A stretch of 64,000 nucleotides of DNA, from positions 62,001-126,000 of the forward strand of contig NZ_JANCTC010000003.1 in assembly GCF_024297145.1 (NCBI RefSeq), written 5' to 3'. The stretch is from Mesorhizobium sp. LMG 17147. Lineage in GTDB: Bacteria; Pseudomonadota; Alphaproteobacteria; Rhizobiales; Rhizobiaceae. The position numbers were made by a program, and so were the translations under genes. The stretch's first letter is position 1. Every line of letters begins with the position of its first letter. The notes under the pieces are model-generated. The model did not search any database. It was not told the DNA's origin and saw only the letters and a program-made list of their open reading frames with translations. Positions 39,747 to 49,767 of this stretch are shown here, piece by piece.

Positions 39747-39941
39747 CTAGCTCTTCCGATCCTGTTTCGCTTCCTCGATCGCTGCCTCATGATACCAGGC
39801 ACTTTCGAAATCCGTTCGGTTGCGCAAAGAAGCAAGTTCTGCCGCGAACTTAGCCTTTCCGCTTAAATTTGAGGCAGAGGCACGCGCTGCCACCGGGAAC
39901 ATCAGGATTTTGGCCGACTGACGAGTGGAAGTGATTTCCAT
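39747..39941 (-). CDS. DUF2735 protein, divergent from glnII
   Basis: A 64-residue protein. The start at 39941 (MEITSTRQSAKILMFPVAAR) follows AAAGGAAA on the minus strand; an in-frame start 39 nt upstream is less likely. The SAKIxxFPV motif near residues 8-15 is the mark of DUF2735, a rhizobial family I recall next to glnII. The C-terminal part FESAWYHEAAIEEAKQDRKS is charged. No membrane segment or known enzymatic motif is seen. A role linked to nitrogen status is inferred from position only. Confidence 0.7.
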   Translation of the reverse strand: MEITSTRQSAKILMFPVAARASASNLSGKAKFAAELASLRNRTDFESAWYHEAAIEEAKQDRKS

Positions 39942-40041
39942 TGTCGGTTTCCTTTCTTCGACAGAACCTTGCCGATTCAACCTTTCCCCAACATAGGTTC
40001 AGCAACCGAATTAGGCAACATGATTACGAAAAGATCAGTAC

Positions 40042-40060
40042 TTGCATATTATTTGTGCAA
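40042..40060 (+). promoter_or_regulatory. Candidate NtrC-binding site upstream of glnII
   Basis: TTGCA (40042-40046), 9 nt, TGCAA (40056-40060) is a palindrome with the TGCA-N9-TGCA spacing of the NtrC enhancer. It lies about 100 bp upstream of the sigma-54 promoter, where NtrC sites usually sit. The core lacks the C and G that flank the best sites, so affinity may be modest. Confidence 0.55.
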
Positions 40061-40156
40061 AATATGCTTGTGGATGATCCGAGCGCAGCATGACGGCGGA
40101 CCAGCGATTTTGGGTGGATACAACCCCCCTTTTGCCGCATCCGTCGCCGGGGAGAA

Positions 40157-40172
40157 TGGCACACGAATTGCA
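40157..40172 (+). promoter_or_regulatory. Sigma-54 promoter of glnII
   Basis: TGGCAC (40157-40162), ACGAA, TTGCA (40168-40172) is a complete -24/-12 element with GG and GC exactly 10 nt apart. Transcription should start near 40183, giving a leader of about 77 nt before glnII. Activation by NtrC under nitrogen limitation is established for glnII in rhizobia. Confidence 0.88.
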
Positions 40173-40260
40173 TTTTACTAGTCCGGCAGGTCGGCTGCTG
40201 GATAGGCCGGCTCGCCCCGGCGCCATCCAGGGTTCGGTGATCAAGCAACGAGAGGCTAGA

Positions 40261-41301
40261 ATGACGAAATACAAGCTCGAGTACATTTGGCTCGATGGAT
40301 ACACCCCGGTTCCCAACCTCCGCGGAAAAACGCAGGTCAAGGACTACGCCGAGTTTCCGACGCTCGACCAGCTTCCGCTGTGGGGTTTCGACGGTTCTTC
40401 GACCATGCAGGCCGAGGGCCACAGCTCCGACTGCGTTTTGAAGCCGGTCGCCGTTTATCCGGATCCCGCCCGCACCAACGGCGCGCTCGTCATGTGCGAG
40501 GTCATGATGCCGGACGGCGTGACGCCGCACGCGTCCAACAAACGCGCCACCATTCTCGACGACGAGGGCGCCTGGTTCGGCTTCGAGCAGGAATATTTCT
40601 TCTACAAGGACGGCCGTCCGCTCGGCTTCCCCGAGAGTGGCTATCCGGCGCCGCAAGGCCCGTACTACACTGGCGTCGGCTACAGCAATGTCGGCTCCGT
40701 CGCCAGGCAGATCGTCGAGGAGCATCTCGACCTTTGCCTTGCCGCCGGCATCAATCATGAAGGCATCAACGCCGAGGTGGCCAAAGGCCAGTGGGAATTC
40801 CAGATCTTTGGCAAGGGCTCCAAGAAGGCCGCCGACCAGATGTGGATGGCGCGCTATTTGTTGCAGCGCCTGACCGAGAAGTACGGCATCGACATCGAGT
40901 ACCACTGCAAGCCGCTCGGCGACACCGATTGGAACGGCTCCGGCATGCATGCCAACTTCTCGACCGCCTATATGCGCGAAGTCGGCGGCAAGGGCTATTT
41001 CGAGGCGCTGATGGCAGCCTTCGACAAAAACCTGATGGACCACATCGCCGTCTATGGGCCGGACAACGACAAGCGTTTGACCGGCAAGCACGAGACCGCG
41101 CCCTGGAACAGGTTCAGCTACGGCATCGCCGACCGCGGCGCTTCGATCCGCGTGCCGCATTCTTTTATCAACAACGGCTACAAGGGCTATCTCGAGGATC
41201 GCCGTCCGAACTCGCAGGGCGACCCCTACCAGATCGCTTCGCAGATATTGAAGACGATCGCCTCCGTCCCGACCAGCGCCGAGGTTTCGGCCGCCGCTTG
41301 A
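40261..41301 (+). CDS. glnII: Glutamine synthetase II (eukaryotic type)
   Basis: Makes glutamine from glutamate, ammonia and ATP; 346 residues, the usual GSII size. The start at 40261 (MTKYKLEYIWLDGYTPVPNL) is the family N-terminus and follows ACGAGAGG; the longer frame upstream covers the promoter. Landmarks are LPLWGFDGSSTMQAEGHSSD, FEQEYFFYKDGRPLGFP, WEFQIFGKGSKKAADQMWMA and HANFSTAYMRE. GSII is not adenylylated, unlike GlnA. It is convergent with glnA and divergent from the DUF2735 gene. Confidence 0.97.
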   Translation: MTKYKLEYIWLDGYTPVPNLRGKTQVKDYAEFPTLDQLPLWGFDGSSTMQAEGHSSDCVLKPVAVYPDPARTNGALVMCEVMMPDGVTPHASNKRATILDDEGAWFGFEQEYFFYKDGRPLGFPESGYPAPQGPYYTGVGYSNVGSVARQIVEEHLDLCLAAGINHEGINAEVAKGQWEFQIFGKGSKKAADQMWMARYLLQRLTEKYGIDIEYHCKPLGDTDWNGSGMHANFSTAYMREVGGKGYFEALMAAFDKNLMDHIAVYGPDNDKRLTGKHETAPWNRFSYGIADRGASIRVPHSFINNGYKGYLEDRRPNSQGDPYQIASQILKTIASVPTSAEVSAAA

Positions 41302-41365
41302 GAATGCGTTCACGGCGCGGACCTCGGGTGTCTCCGCCGTGACTTTCGTTCCCATCGCACTGCAT

Positions 41366-41397
41366 AAAAAACCCCGGCGTAACGGCCGGGGTTTTTT
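41366..41397. terminator. Bidirectional terminator between glnII and glnA
   Basis: AAAAAACCCCGGC (41366-41378) pairs perfectly with GCCGGGGTTTTTT (41385-41397) around a 6-nt loop. Each arm provides a T-tract for one direction, so it can stop both glnII and glnA transcripts. Confidence 0.92.
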
Positions 41398-41419
41398 CTA
41401 CGTGACTATGAGGTTCGGA

Positions 41420-42829
41420 TCACACCGAGTAATACATATCGTATTCGACCGGATGCGGCGTCATTTCGAAGCGCATCACCTCGGCCATCTTGAGCTCGAT
41501 ATAGCTGTCGATCTGGTCGTCGTCGAAGACGCCGCCGGCCTTCAGGAACCCGCGGTCCTTGTCGAGGCTCTGCAGGGCTTCGCGCAGCGACCCGCAGACG
41601 GTCGGGATCTTCTTCAATTCCTTCGGCGGCAGGTCGTAGAGATCCTTGTCCATCGGCTGTCCCGGGTGGATCTTGTTCTTGATGCCGTCGAGGCCGGCCA
41701 TCAGCATGGCGGCAAAGGCGAGATAGGGGTTGGCACCAGGATCGGGGAAGCGGACCTCGACGCGCTTGGATTTCGGCGACGAGCCGAACGGAATGCGGCA
41801 CGAGGCCGAGCGGTTGCGTGCCGAATAGGCGAGCAGCACCGGCGCTTCATAGCCCGGAACCAGGCGCTTGTAGGAATTGGTCAGCGGGTTGGTGAAGGCG
41901 TTGATCGCCTTCGCATGCTTGATGATGCCACCGATGTAGAACAGGCAGCTCTCGGACAGGCCGGCATATTCGTTGCCGGCGAAAGTCGGCTTGCCTTCCT
42001 TCCAGATCGACTGGTGGACATGCATGCCCGAGCCATTGTCGCCGAACACCGGCTTCGGCATGAAAGTGGCCGTCTTCCCATAGGCGTTGGCGACCTGGTG
42101 CACGACATATTTGTAGATCAGCATCTTGTCGGCGTTGCGGACCAGCGTGTCGAACTTGATGCCGAGCTCGTGCTGCGCGGCGGCCACTTCGTGATGGTGC
42201 TTTTCAACGCGCACGCCCATTTCGGCGAGCACAGTGAGCATTTCCGAACGCATGTCCTGTGCCGAATCGATCGGCGGCACCGGGAAATAGCCGCCCTTGA
42301 TGCGCGGCCGGTGACCGAGATTGCCGGTCTCATAGTCGGTGTCGTCATTGGACGGCAGTTCGGTGGAATCCAGCCTGAAGCCGGTGTTGTAGGGATCGGC
42401 CTTGTACTTGACGTCGTCGAACACGAAGAACTCGGCTTCAGGACCGACGAAGATCTGGTCGCCGATGCCTTCGGCCTTCATGTAGGCCTCGGCCTTCTTG
42501 GCGGTGCCGCGGGGGTCGCGGTTGTAGGATTCTCCCGAGATCGGATCGAGAATGTCGCACAGGATGACCATGGTCGACTGGGCGAAGAACGGGTCCATAT
42601 GCACCGTATCCGCATCGGGCATCAGCACCATGTCGGACTCGTTGATCGCCTTCCAGCCGGCGATCGAGGAACCGTCGAACATGACGCCATCGGCAAACAT
42701 GTCTTCCTCGACCTCGACGACATCCATCGTTACGTGCTGCAGTTTGCCCTTCGGATCGGTGAAGCGCAGATCAACGAACTTCACGTCGTTGTCTTTGATC
42801 TGCTTCATGATGTCTTTGGCTGTCGTCAT
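41420..42829 (-). CDS. glnA: Glutamine synthetase I
   Basis: Dodecameric type I glutamine synthetase, 469 residues. It has [20 protein letters not shown], the [13 protein letters not shown] block, [11 protein letters not shown], and [13 protein letters not shown]. The adenylylation tyrosine is Tyr398 in [10 protein letters not shown], so activity is expected to be controlled by GlnE. It lies 53 nt downstream of glnB, the standard rhizobial glnB-glnA operon. Confidence 0.97.
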   Translation of the reverse strand: MTTAKDIMKQIKDNDVKFVDLRFTDPKGKLQHVTMDVVEVEEDMFADGVMFDGSSIAGWKAINESDMVLMPDADTVHMDPFFAQSTMVILCDILDPISGESYNRDPRGTAKKAEAYMKAEGIGDQIFVGPEAEFFVFDDVKYKADPYNTGFRLDSTELPSNDDTDYETGNLGHRPRIKGGYFPVPPIDSAQDMRSEMLTVLAEMGVRVEKHHHEVAAAQHELGIKFDTLVRNADKMLIYKYVVHQVANAYGKTATFMPKPVFGDNGSGMHVHQSIWKEGKPTFAGNEYAGLSESCLFYIGGIIKHAKAINAFTNPLTNSYKRLVPGYEAPVLLAYSARNRSASCRIPFGSSPKSKRVEVRFPDPGANPYLAFAAMLMAGLDGIKNKIHPGQPMDKDLYDLPPKELKKIPTVCGSLREALQSLDKDRGFLKAGGVFDDDQIDSYIELKMAEVMRFEMTPHPVEYDMYYSV

Positions 42830-42882
42830 GTCCCTGCTTCCCTATGTGATGACGTTTGAACGTGGCCTTTTAACGGGAAAAT

Positions 42883-43275
<393 letters not shown>

Positions 43276-43282
43276 TCAATCA

Positions 43283-43298
43283 AGCACGAACTGTGCCA
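43283..43298 (-). promoter_or_regulatory. Sigma-54 promoter of glnBA
   Basis: On the minus strand the sequence reads TGGCAC AGTTC GTGCT, with GG and GC 10 nt apart, one base from the TTGC consensus. Transcription should start near 43271, about 50 nt before the glnB ATG. NtrC-dependent glnBA promoters are known in rhizobia. Confidence 0.75.
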
Positions 43299-43426
43299 AT
43301 TGATGGGGCGCCGAGCAGCCTCACATGATTTGGATACCATGCCGCGCAGGAATGTACATTCGCATCATTCGCTGCGTCGGATGCGCCATGAACGCCGCGA
43401 GCCTACACACCGCTGGTCCTGCCGTC

Positions 43427-43443
43427 CGCACAAATATTGGGCA
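43427..43443 (-). promoter_or_regulatory. Candidate NtrC site upstream of glnBA
   Basis: The plus strand reads CGCAC, 7 nt, then GGGCA: 8 of 12 defined positions of the TGCACC-N5-GGTGCA NtrC consensus. It lies about 130 bp upstream of the sigma-54 promoter. The remaining parts of the 364-nt gap 43222-43585 show no gene. Confidence 0.4.
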
Positions 43444-43585
43444 GATCGGATATTTCATGAGCAGCTGCGCGCCGTCGTCCCGAACGAGGTGCGCCGCCAA
43501 ATTTGCTTGGGGACCTTCGTTGTTTGCGTCGGATCAAAAACTGGACAATGCTTGGGGAAATGATGTGCATGTCGCCTGATATTTC

Positions 43586-45115
43586 ATGAGCAACGAACTT
43601 TTGTCTCCCTCCGAAATGGCCGAGGCCGACCGGCTGGCGATTGCCGCCGGTCCATTCGACGGTATTGGCCTGATGCGCAATGCCGGCGCCGCGGTTGCCG
43701 CCGTAGTGCTCAAGCGCTACCCGGCGGCGACACGCGTCCACGTGCTTTGCGGCCCCGGTAACAATGGCGGCGACGGCTATGTCGTGGCCCGCATCCTTCG
43801 GGAGAGCGCCGTCGATGTCTCTGTGTGGGCGTCCGGATCGCCCAAAGGCGGCCGTGATGCGGCACTCGCTGCCTCGGAATGCCCGGTTGAAGCTCGGCCG
43901 CTGTCGGATTTCGTTGCCGAGGTGGGCTCCGTCGTGGTTGACGCGCTCTATGGGGCGGGGCTGTCCAAGCCGCTGTCCGGCGACGCCGCCAAGGTGATCG
44001 ACATTGCGGCCGAATTGAACTTGCCGGTTGTGGCGGTCGACCTGCCGTCGGGCGTTTCAGGCGAGAGCGGCAATGTGTTACGAAAGGCCTTCCGGGCCCG
44101 GACCACGGTGACCTTCGCGCGAAAAAAGCCAGGCCATCTGCTGTTGCCGGGGCGCGAGCTGTGCGGCGACATCGAGCTCGCCGATATCGGCATAGACAAC
44201 AGCATCGTTGCGCAGCTTCAACCGCGAACATTCGAGAACATTCCGGCGCTCTGGCTTGACCGCCTTCCGGTTCCGGCGGTCGACGCCCATAAATACAAGC
44301 GCGGCCATGTTGGCGTCTTTTCCGGCGGACCGTCGGCGACGGGTGCTGCGCGGCTGTCGGCGCTTGCCGCGGCCCGGAGCGGGGCAGGGGCCGTCACCTT
44401 GCTGTCGCCGGCGAACGCCATGCAGGTGAACGCGGCGCATCTGACCTCGGTCATGCTGCACAAGATAGACACTATCGCGGATGTGGACGAATTCGTCGGC
44501 AGCCGCCGCCCATCGGCCTTCGTGCTTGGCCCGGGATTTGGCATCGGGGAGAAAACGCGCGATTTTGCCCTGGTCGTACTCGGCAACGCCCATGGGCAGG
44601 GCAGCGGGATCGACGGGCTGGTGCTCGACGCCGACGGCATCACCTCGTTTCGCGACGCGCCGGATGCCCTGTTCGAAGCCGCCCGTCGATCGAAAACGCC
44701 GGCTCTGGTGATGACGCCGCATGAGGGCGAGTTCGCCAAGCTTTTTCCCGATGTCGCCGGGCACCACGATTTGTCCAAGCTCGCCAAAGCCCGCGCCGCC
44801 GCTAAGCGTGCCAGTGCTATCCTCGTCTACAAGGGCGCCGACACAGTGATCGCGGCCCCCAATGGCCGGGCAGCGATCAATAGCAATGGTGCCTCATGGC
44901 TGGCTACCGCCGGTTCGGGCGATGTGCTGTCGGGCATCATCGCCGGGTTGCTGGCTCAGGGCATGCCAGCCTTCGAAGCGGCCTGTGCTGCAGTCTGGAT
45001 CCATGCCGAGACCGGCAGCCGTTTCGGACCGGGGCTGATCGCCGAGGACCTGCCGCTGGCGCTGGTGCCGGTGCTGCGCGAGCTCGTTGAAAGCCGCGGG
45101 ATGGCTGCCGAATGA
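43586..45115 (+). CDS. nnrD: Bifunctional NAD(P)HX epimerase / ADP-dependent NAD(P)HX dehydratase
   Basis: Repairs hydrated NAD(P)H; 509 residues, a fusion of two enzymes. The N-terminal epimerase domain (about 1-215, YjeF_N) has VLCGPGNNGGDGYVVARIL. The C-terminal ribokinase-like dehydratase (about 225-505) has HKYKRGHVGVFSGGPSATGA, MTPHEGEFAKLFPD and the catalytic GSGDVLSGIIAGLLAQGMPA. It is divergent from glnB and overlaps the next gene by 4 nt. Family fusions of this kind are common in proteobacteria, so the link to glnB is probably only positional. Confidence 0.95.
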   Translation: MSNELLSPSEMAEADRLAIAAGPFDGIGLMRNAGAAVAAVVLKRYPAATRVHVLCGPGNNGGDGYVVARILRESAVDVSVWASGSPKGGRDAALAASECPVEARPLSDFVAEVGSVVVDALYGAGLSKPLSGDAAKVIDIAAELNLPVVAVDLPSGVSGESGNVLRKAFRARTTVTFARKKPGHLLLPGRELCGDIELADIGIDNSIVAQLQPRTFENIPALWLDRLPVPAVDAHKYKRGHVGVFSGGPSATGAARLSALAAARSGAGAVTLLSPANAMQVNAAHLTSVMLHKIDTIADVDEFVGSRRPSAFVLGPGFGIGEKTRDFALVVLGNAHGQGSGIDGLVLDADGITSFRDAPDALFEAARRSKTPALVMTPHEGEFAKLFPDVAGHHDLSKLAKARAAAKRASAILVYKGADTVIAAPNGRAAINSNGASWLATAGSGDVLSGIIAGLLAQGMPAFEAACAAVWIHAETGSRFGPGLIAEDLPLALVPVLRELVESRGMAAE

Positions 45116-47115
45116 ACCGCCTGACTGCGCTGCTCGTTGCGATCATTAGTGCCATGTCCATGGTACAGGCCGCGAACGCCGAAACTCCGCTAACCATCGT
45201 CGACGACCCGGCCATTCTCGCCGAGCTTGACAGCAAGGGCTATGGTTTCGCCGGCATTTTCGGCGTCGATGGCAAGGGCGATTTGAAGACTCTCTACGAC
45301 AAGGCGCCGGCCTATCATGCGATCGTCGAAACGATTGCAAGCGACGTCGCAGCATTGCGGGCCGAGATGAAGGCCGGCGGCCGGCCGCTTTACGAGGTGA
45401 CCGACGGCAATGTCGGCCGTGTCATGGACATGCGCTGGCTGAGGACCGATGCCGCGCGCTTCCGTCTCGTCGGCATAGTCAACCGGCTCGATCGGCGCGA
45501 CTTCGCCGCGCTGCAAGGCGACACGAGTTGCGGCGAAGTGCGCTTTATCTATCGCCTCGCCTACAGCTTCAAGAAGAACGGCAAGGTTTTGGCCTCGCGC
45601 CTGCCGTTCAATTTCAGTGCCATCTACAATGTCGCGCCGGATGCCGATGGCGGTTGTGTCGGCGTCGCCGGACGCTGGGCGCCACAACTCGACGAGAGCG
45701 TCGATGCCGGCTGGCTGCTCGGCGGGCCGCTGGAAAGAGCGGCACTCACCTTCAAGCAGCTCGAGCTCAATGCGCAAGTGGTCCGCTTCCCCTCCGGCCA
45801 GGAGACCGAATTCGGCGGACAGGCCGCCTATCTCATGCGCATTTTCGGCATCGACGGCGGGGCTGTCAGTGAAAGACCGCTGGAAAACACGCCCGACACG
45901 GCACGTCTCGCCGACGACGCTGCGCTGAAAGCAAGACTTGCCGACTATGTCCGCACCAATGTCGCGGCAATCGACTCCGGCGTCTACCAAATCCCCGATA
46001 AATTCTTGGCAAAGAAGGTAGTCTCATGGTCGACTTTCGGCAGCGCAAGGCAGGCCAACCACCCGTTCACGCCACTGTTCCGGCCCGCGGATTTCGCCGG
46101 GCTCGATTATTCCAAGCGGAAGCTGGTGCGCACGCCAGAAGCATTGGTCGAGCGGCTGGACAATGGCGCCTGCCAGGGCTGCCATCAGGCGGGTTCGACC
46201 GCCGGGTTCCACTTTATCGGCCTGGATGACAAGACGACCTCGCCGCTCAACCGCATCGAGGTCGGTATCTCACCGCATCTCCACGCCGACATCCCGCGCC
46301 GCGTCGCCTGGCTGCAGGCGACTGCGAGGGGTAAGGAACCGAACCGCTTCCGCCCGCTGTCCTTCGCGCCGCCGGCGACATGGAACGATGCCGGCGAAAT
46401 TGCCTATTCGCCGGCCGAAATGGCGATGCCCTGCTTCATGCCAGAAGATGCAGCCCGCTTCGGCGCGACTTGGCAATGCGGCGGCGGCACCGTCTGCACG
46501 CCGCTAGCGACCGCGTCCGGCGTGCGCACCAAGCTGGCGCAATGTCTGTTGCCCAAGGACAGCGAAAACATATTCTCCGGCCATCCGTGCCTGACCGGCT
46601 CGATCACCAGCAACCCGGCGCAACCTTTCAATGACCGCTATATCATCACCGGCCAGTTCGCGGCGTTCGCGCCAGGCATTTCGCGTACCGGCTACACCTG
46701 CCGACCGCCGAAGATCGGCGTGCCGGCGGGTATCGCCTATCGCGGCTGCGACGATCGGGATCGCAGCTTTGCCGCCTTCAAACCGGGCAAGCCGATGCCG
46801 AACGAGATTTGCGGATTGGTCGGCGGCAAAAAATTCGACACCTGCGTGGCGACCAATAATTTCGACCAGTGCCTGGGCGGCGCTGTCAATCGCGGTAATC
46901 GTCCCGCCTGCTCTACCGACCATTTCTGTCGCGAGGATTACATGTGCCAGTCGCTGCCGCCCGATACGCCGGGCATCGGCAAGGTGAAAGGCATCGGCTT
47001 CTGCTCGCCGACCTATTTCATCTTCCAGATGCGCATCGACAATCACGCCACGCCGTGGTCGGGCGCTGTCAGCGCGACGATGGGAGCCGGGTTCGGAGCG
47101 GCGGAAGCGGAATAG
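45112..47115 (+). CDS. Exported Cys-rich protein with a CxxCH motif, function unknown
   Basis: A 667-residue protein I do not recognise. A signal peptide (residues 1-23, ending VQAANA) indicates export. Cys354-Cys357-His358 (GACQGCHQAG) fits a c-type haem attachment motif, with later methionines that could be axial ligands. There are 18 cysteines: 140 and 182 in the N-terminal half, the CxxCH pair, and 14 between 441 and 631, suggesting a disulfide-bonded periplasmic C-terminal module. An N-terminal region near 90-160 (DMRWLRTDAARFRLVGIVNR) is well structured. Its ATG overlaps the nnrD stop (ATGA), so the two are co-translated. Confidence 0.75.
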   Translation: MNRLTALLVAIISAMSMVQAANAETPLTIVDDPAILAELDSKGYGFAGIFGVDGKGDLKTLYDKAPAYHAIVETIASDVAALRAEMKAGGRPLYEVTDGNVGRVMDMRWLRTDAARFRLVGIVNRLDRRDFAALQGDTSCGEVRFIYRLAYSFKKNGKVLASRLPFNFSAIYNVAPDADGGCVGVAGRWAPQLDESVDAGWLLGGPLERAALTFKQLELNAQVVRFPSGQETEFGGQAAYLMRIFGIDGGAVSERPLENTPDTARLADDAALKARLADYVRTNVAAIDSGVYQIPDKFLAKKVVSWSTFGSARQANHPFTPLFRPADFAGLDYSKRKLVRTPEALVERLDNGACQGCHQAGSTAGFHFIGLDDKTTSPLNRIEVGISPHLHADIPRRVAWLQATARGKEPNRFRPLSFAPPATWNDAGEIAYSPAEMAMPCFMPEDAARFGATWQCGGGTVCTPLATASGVRTKLAQCLLPKDSENIFSGHPCLTGSITSNPAQPFNDRYIITGQFAAFAPGISRTGYTCRPPKIGVPAGIAYRGCDDRDRSFAAFKPGKPMPNEICGLVGGKKFDTCVATNNFDQCLGGAVNRGNRPACSTDHFCREDYMCQSLPPDTPGIGKVKGIGFCSPTYFIFQMRIDNHATPWSGAVSATMGAGFGAAEAE

Positions 47116-47158
47116 GCGGACGACTCTGACATTGGCCGTAGTAGCTCCAGGCGGACAG

Positions 47159-48227
47159 CTATCGATCGAGGTCGTCGGCGATGTTCGATGTCCATTCACC
47201 GTCGAAGTGCCGGACGCGTTCGGCGACGATCGTATCGCTCAGCAGGCTCGACAAGGCGGAAACCAGAATTGGTTCTATCTTTGGAACCAAGCTAAATCCA
47301 AGAGCAATCAGACGTTCGGACCAGGGCGGATGGTCCGAGCTTTCGTTATCGGGCGCGTCCCACGCTTTTTGCGCATACTCCTGCAGGATGGGAAGTCTCG
47401 ACAAGTGAACTGCGCCGCGAGGATCCTTTCGAGTGGTGGACGAGGCGGCGTCATGGCGCCAAGCAGTTCACGCCGGATCGGACTGTAGACCTGATCATCG
47501 AAAAACGCACTGGCAGCACCGATCAGTAGCAGGGCGCGGGCCGCTTCATATGCGTCGCCGGACATCGCTGCATGGCGATCGCGTCAATTTCCGCCCGCCG
47601 CGACAACCGTATTTCTTCGCGCTCCAGCGTGCGCGACAGCGGACCAAGCAACCAGTAGAACAGGCTGCCCGAAACGGTTTTTCCCGGAGGAGCGAAGTCG
47701 AAGATTAGATCGAAGCTTTTTTCGAGTTCGGCCAGGTTGAGGCCGCCGTTTGTGTCCTTGTTTCTCAGATGTGCGTTCTCATGGACCAAGATCGCGGCAA
47801 AAGCCTTTTGGTCGGTCACTGCGAGCAGAGGAAGGCCGATGGTGAGAATCGCCCTACGGCCAAGCAGCCCCAGAAACGGCCGCTCTTCACCGATACTGGC
47901 GTTGAGATCGGGGCTCAGCACGATGGTCGTCCGGCTGGCGCGGTGTTTTCCGGCAATACTCTCCCAGATGACCCATAATTTCGGGGCTGATTCCCGAGCG
48001 ATCCCCTCCACCTTGCTGGGTCGAAAACCGGCGAACAATGTCCCGATCAACAGAACCATGCCCAGCATCGCAGCTGGGATCGCAACAACGCCAGCCGCGA
48101 TGACGGCGAGCGAATGCCGGTCGAGAAACCAGAACCATAAGACTATTGGGCAGAACAGCGGCAGAGCGAAAAGCAGGACGGCAAACCTGCCGAAGCGCGT
48201 TCCCATGTAGAGGATCAGGCGCGACAT
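47159..48227 (-). pseudogene. M48-type zinc metallopeptidase, broken by two frameshifts
   Basis: The 5' part (from 48227) encodes two to three N-terminal hydrophobic segments and the zinc motif HENAHLRN, then SRRAEIDAIAM. Reading then has to move -1 near 47560-47572 to continue as SGDAYEAARALLLIGAASAF, and -1 again near 47405-47412 to continue as SRLPILQEYAQKAWDAPDNE and on to a stop at 47159. Each segment continues the previous one in a way that fits M48 peptidases (a third zinc Glu in the RRAEIDA block), so this was one gene of about 350 codons. It lies 7 nt downstream of pccB in the same direction. Sequencing error at both sites is an alternative. Confidence 0.75.
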
Positions 48228-48234
48228 CAGCGCC

Positions 48235-49767
48235 TCACAGCGGAATATTGTCGTGTTTCTTCCAGGGGTTCTGCATGTCCTTGTTGCGCAGCATCCTGAG
48301 TGCGCGGGCGATGCGCCGGCGGGTCGAATGCGGCATGATCACCTCGTCCACATAGCCGCGCTCGGCGGCAACGAAGGGCGAAAGGAAGCGATCCTCGTAA
48401 GCCTTTGTATGCGCAGCAATTTTCTCCGCATCGCCGATGTCCTTGCGGTAGATGATCTCGACCGCGCCCCTGGCGCCCATGACGGCAATCTGCGCCGTAG
48501 GCCAGGCATAGTTCATGTCGCCGCGCAAATGCTTTGATGCCATAACGTCATAGGCGCCGCCATAGGCCTTTCTGGTGATGACGGTGATCTTTGGCACGGT
48601 CGCTTCGGCATAGGCGAACAGAAGCTTGGCCCCATGTTTGATCAGCCCGCCATACTCCTGCGCGGTGCCGGGCAGGAAGCCCGGAACGTCCACGAAGGTG
48701 ACGATCGGGATCGAGAAGCAGTCGCAGAAGCGTACGAAGCGCGCCGCCTTGCGGCTGGCGTCGGCATCGAGCACGCCGGCCAGCACCATCGGCTGGTTGG
48801 CGACGAAGCCGACGGTGCGGCCCCCGACACGGCCGAAGCCGGTGACGATGTTTTTCGCAAAATTCTGCTGGATTTCGAAGAAGTCACCCTCGTCGGCAAC
48901 TTTAAGGATCAACTCCTTGATGTCGTAGGGTTTGTTGGCATTGTCGGGAATCAGCCTGTCGAGCGACAGATCGTGATCGGTGACCGACTGGTGGCATTCG
49001 ATCTCGGGAATTTCCGCCGTGTTGGAGGCGGGCAGCAGATCGACCAGCCGGCGCATCTGCAACAGCGCCTCGACGTCATTGTCGTAGGCTCCGTCGGCGA
49101 TCGAGGACTTCGTCGTGTGGACGGAAGCGCCGCCGAGGCTTTCGGCGGTGACTGTCTCGTTGGTGACGGTCTTCACCACATCCGGCCCGGTGACGAACAT
49201 GTAGGAGGTGCCGCGGACCATGAAGATGAAGTCGGTCATCGCCGGCGAATAGACGTCGCCGCCTGCGCAAGGGCCCATGATCAGCGAAATCTGTGGGATG
49301 ACCCCGGAGGCCAGAACATTGCGCTGGAAGATCTCGGCGTAGCCGCCGAGCGCCGCCACGCCTTCCTGGATGCGGGCGCCGCCGGCGTCGTAGATGCCGA
49401 TGATCGGCGCGCGGTTGCGCAATGCCATCTCCTGCACCTTGACTACCTTTTCGGCATGCGCCTCGGACAGCGAGCCGCCGAACACGGTGAAATCCTTGGC
49501 GAAAAGATAGACCGGGCGACCGTTGATGGTGCCCCAGCCGGTAACGACGCCATCGCCGGCGATCTTGGTTTTCTCCATGCCGAAATCGGTCGAGCGGTGC
49601 TCGACGAACATGTCGAACTCCTCGAACGAGCCTTCGTCGAGGAAGACCTCGATGCGCTCACGGGCGGTGAGCTTGCCCTTCTTGTGCTGAGCCTCGATGC
49701 GGGCTCGGCCGCCGCCCATGCGGGCGATCTCGCGGCGCCGCTCCAGTTCCTTCAGCACGTCCTTCAT
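48235..49767 (-). CDS. pccB: Propionyl-CoA carboxylase beta subunit
   Basis: Carboxyltransferase subunit making methylmalonyl-CoA from propionyl-CoA, 510 residues. The start at 49767 ([20 protein letters not shown]) follows GGGGACC; the frame stays open far upstream but that stretch is antisense to the helicase gene. Landmarks are [20 protein letters not shown], the oxyanion-loop [35 protein letters not shown] and the C-terminal [20 protein letters not shown]. The biotin subunit gene pccA is not in the window. Confidence 0.95.
   Translation of the reverse strand: MKDVLKELERRREIARMGGGRARIEAQHKKGKLTARERIEVFLDEGSFEEFDMFVEHRSTDFGMEKTKIAGDGVVTGWGTINGRPVYLFAKDFTVFGGSLSEAHAEKVVKVQEMALRNRAPIIGIYDAGGARIQEGVAALGGYAEIFQRNVLASGVIPQISLIMGPCAGGDVYSPAMTDFIFMVRGTSYMFVTGPDVVKTVTNETVTAESLGGASVHTTKSSIADGAYDNDVEALLQMRRLVDLLPASNTAEIPEIECHQSVTDHDLSLDRLIPDNANKPYDIKELILKVADEGDFFEIQQNFAKNIVTGFGRVGGRTVGFVANQPMVLAGVLDADASRKAARFVRFCDCFSIPIVTFVDVPGFLPGTAQEYGGLIKHGAKLLFAYAEATVPKITVITRKAYGGAYDVMASKHLRGDMNYAWPTAQIAVMGARGAVEIIYRKDIGDAEKIAAHTKAYEDRFLSPFVAAERGYVDEVIMPHSTRRRIARALRMLRNKDMQNPWKKHDNIPL

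Noticed and set aside
41339-42859. A 506-codon open frame antisense to glnA
   Set aside because: It mirrors glnA exactly and its product has no recognisable family; glnA on the minus strand is certain.
47159-48227. Programmed -1 frameshifting in the M48 peptidase gene
   Set aside because: Neither junction has a slippery heptamer and two events would be needed, so mutation or sequencing error is simpler.
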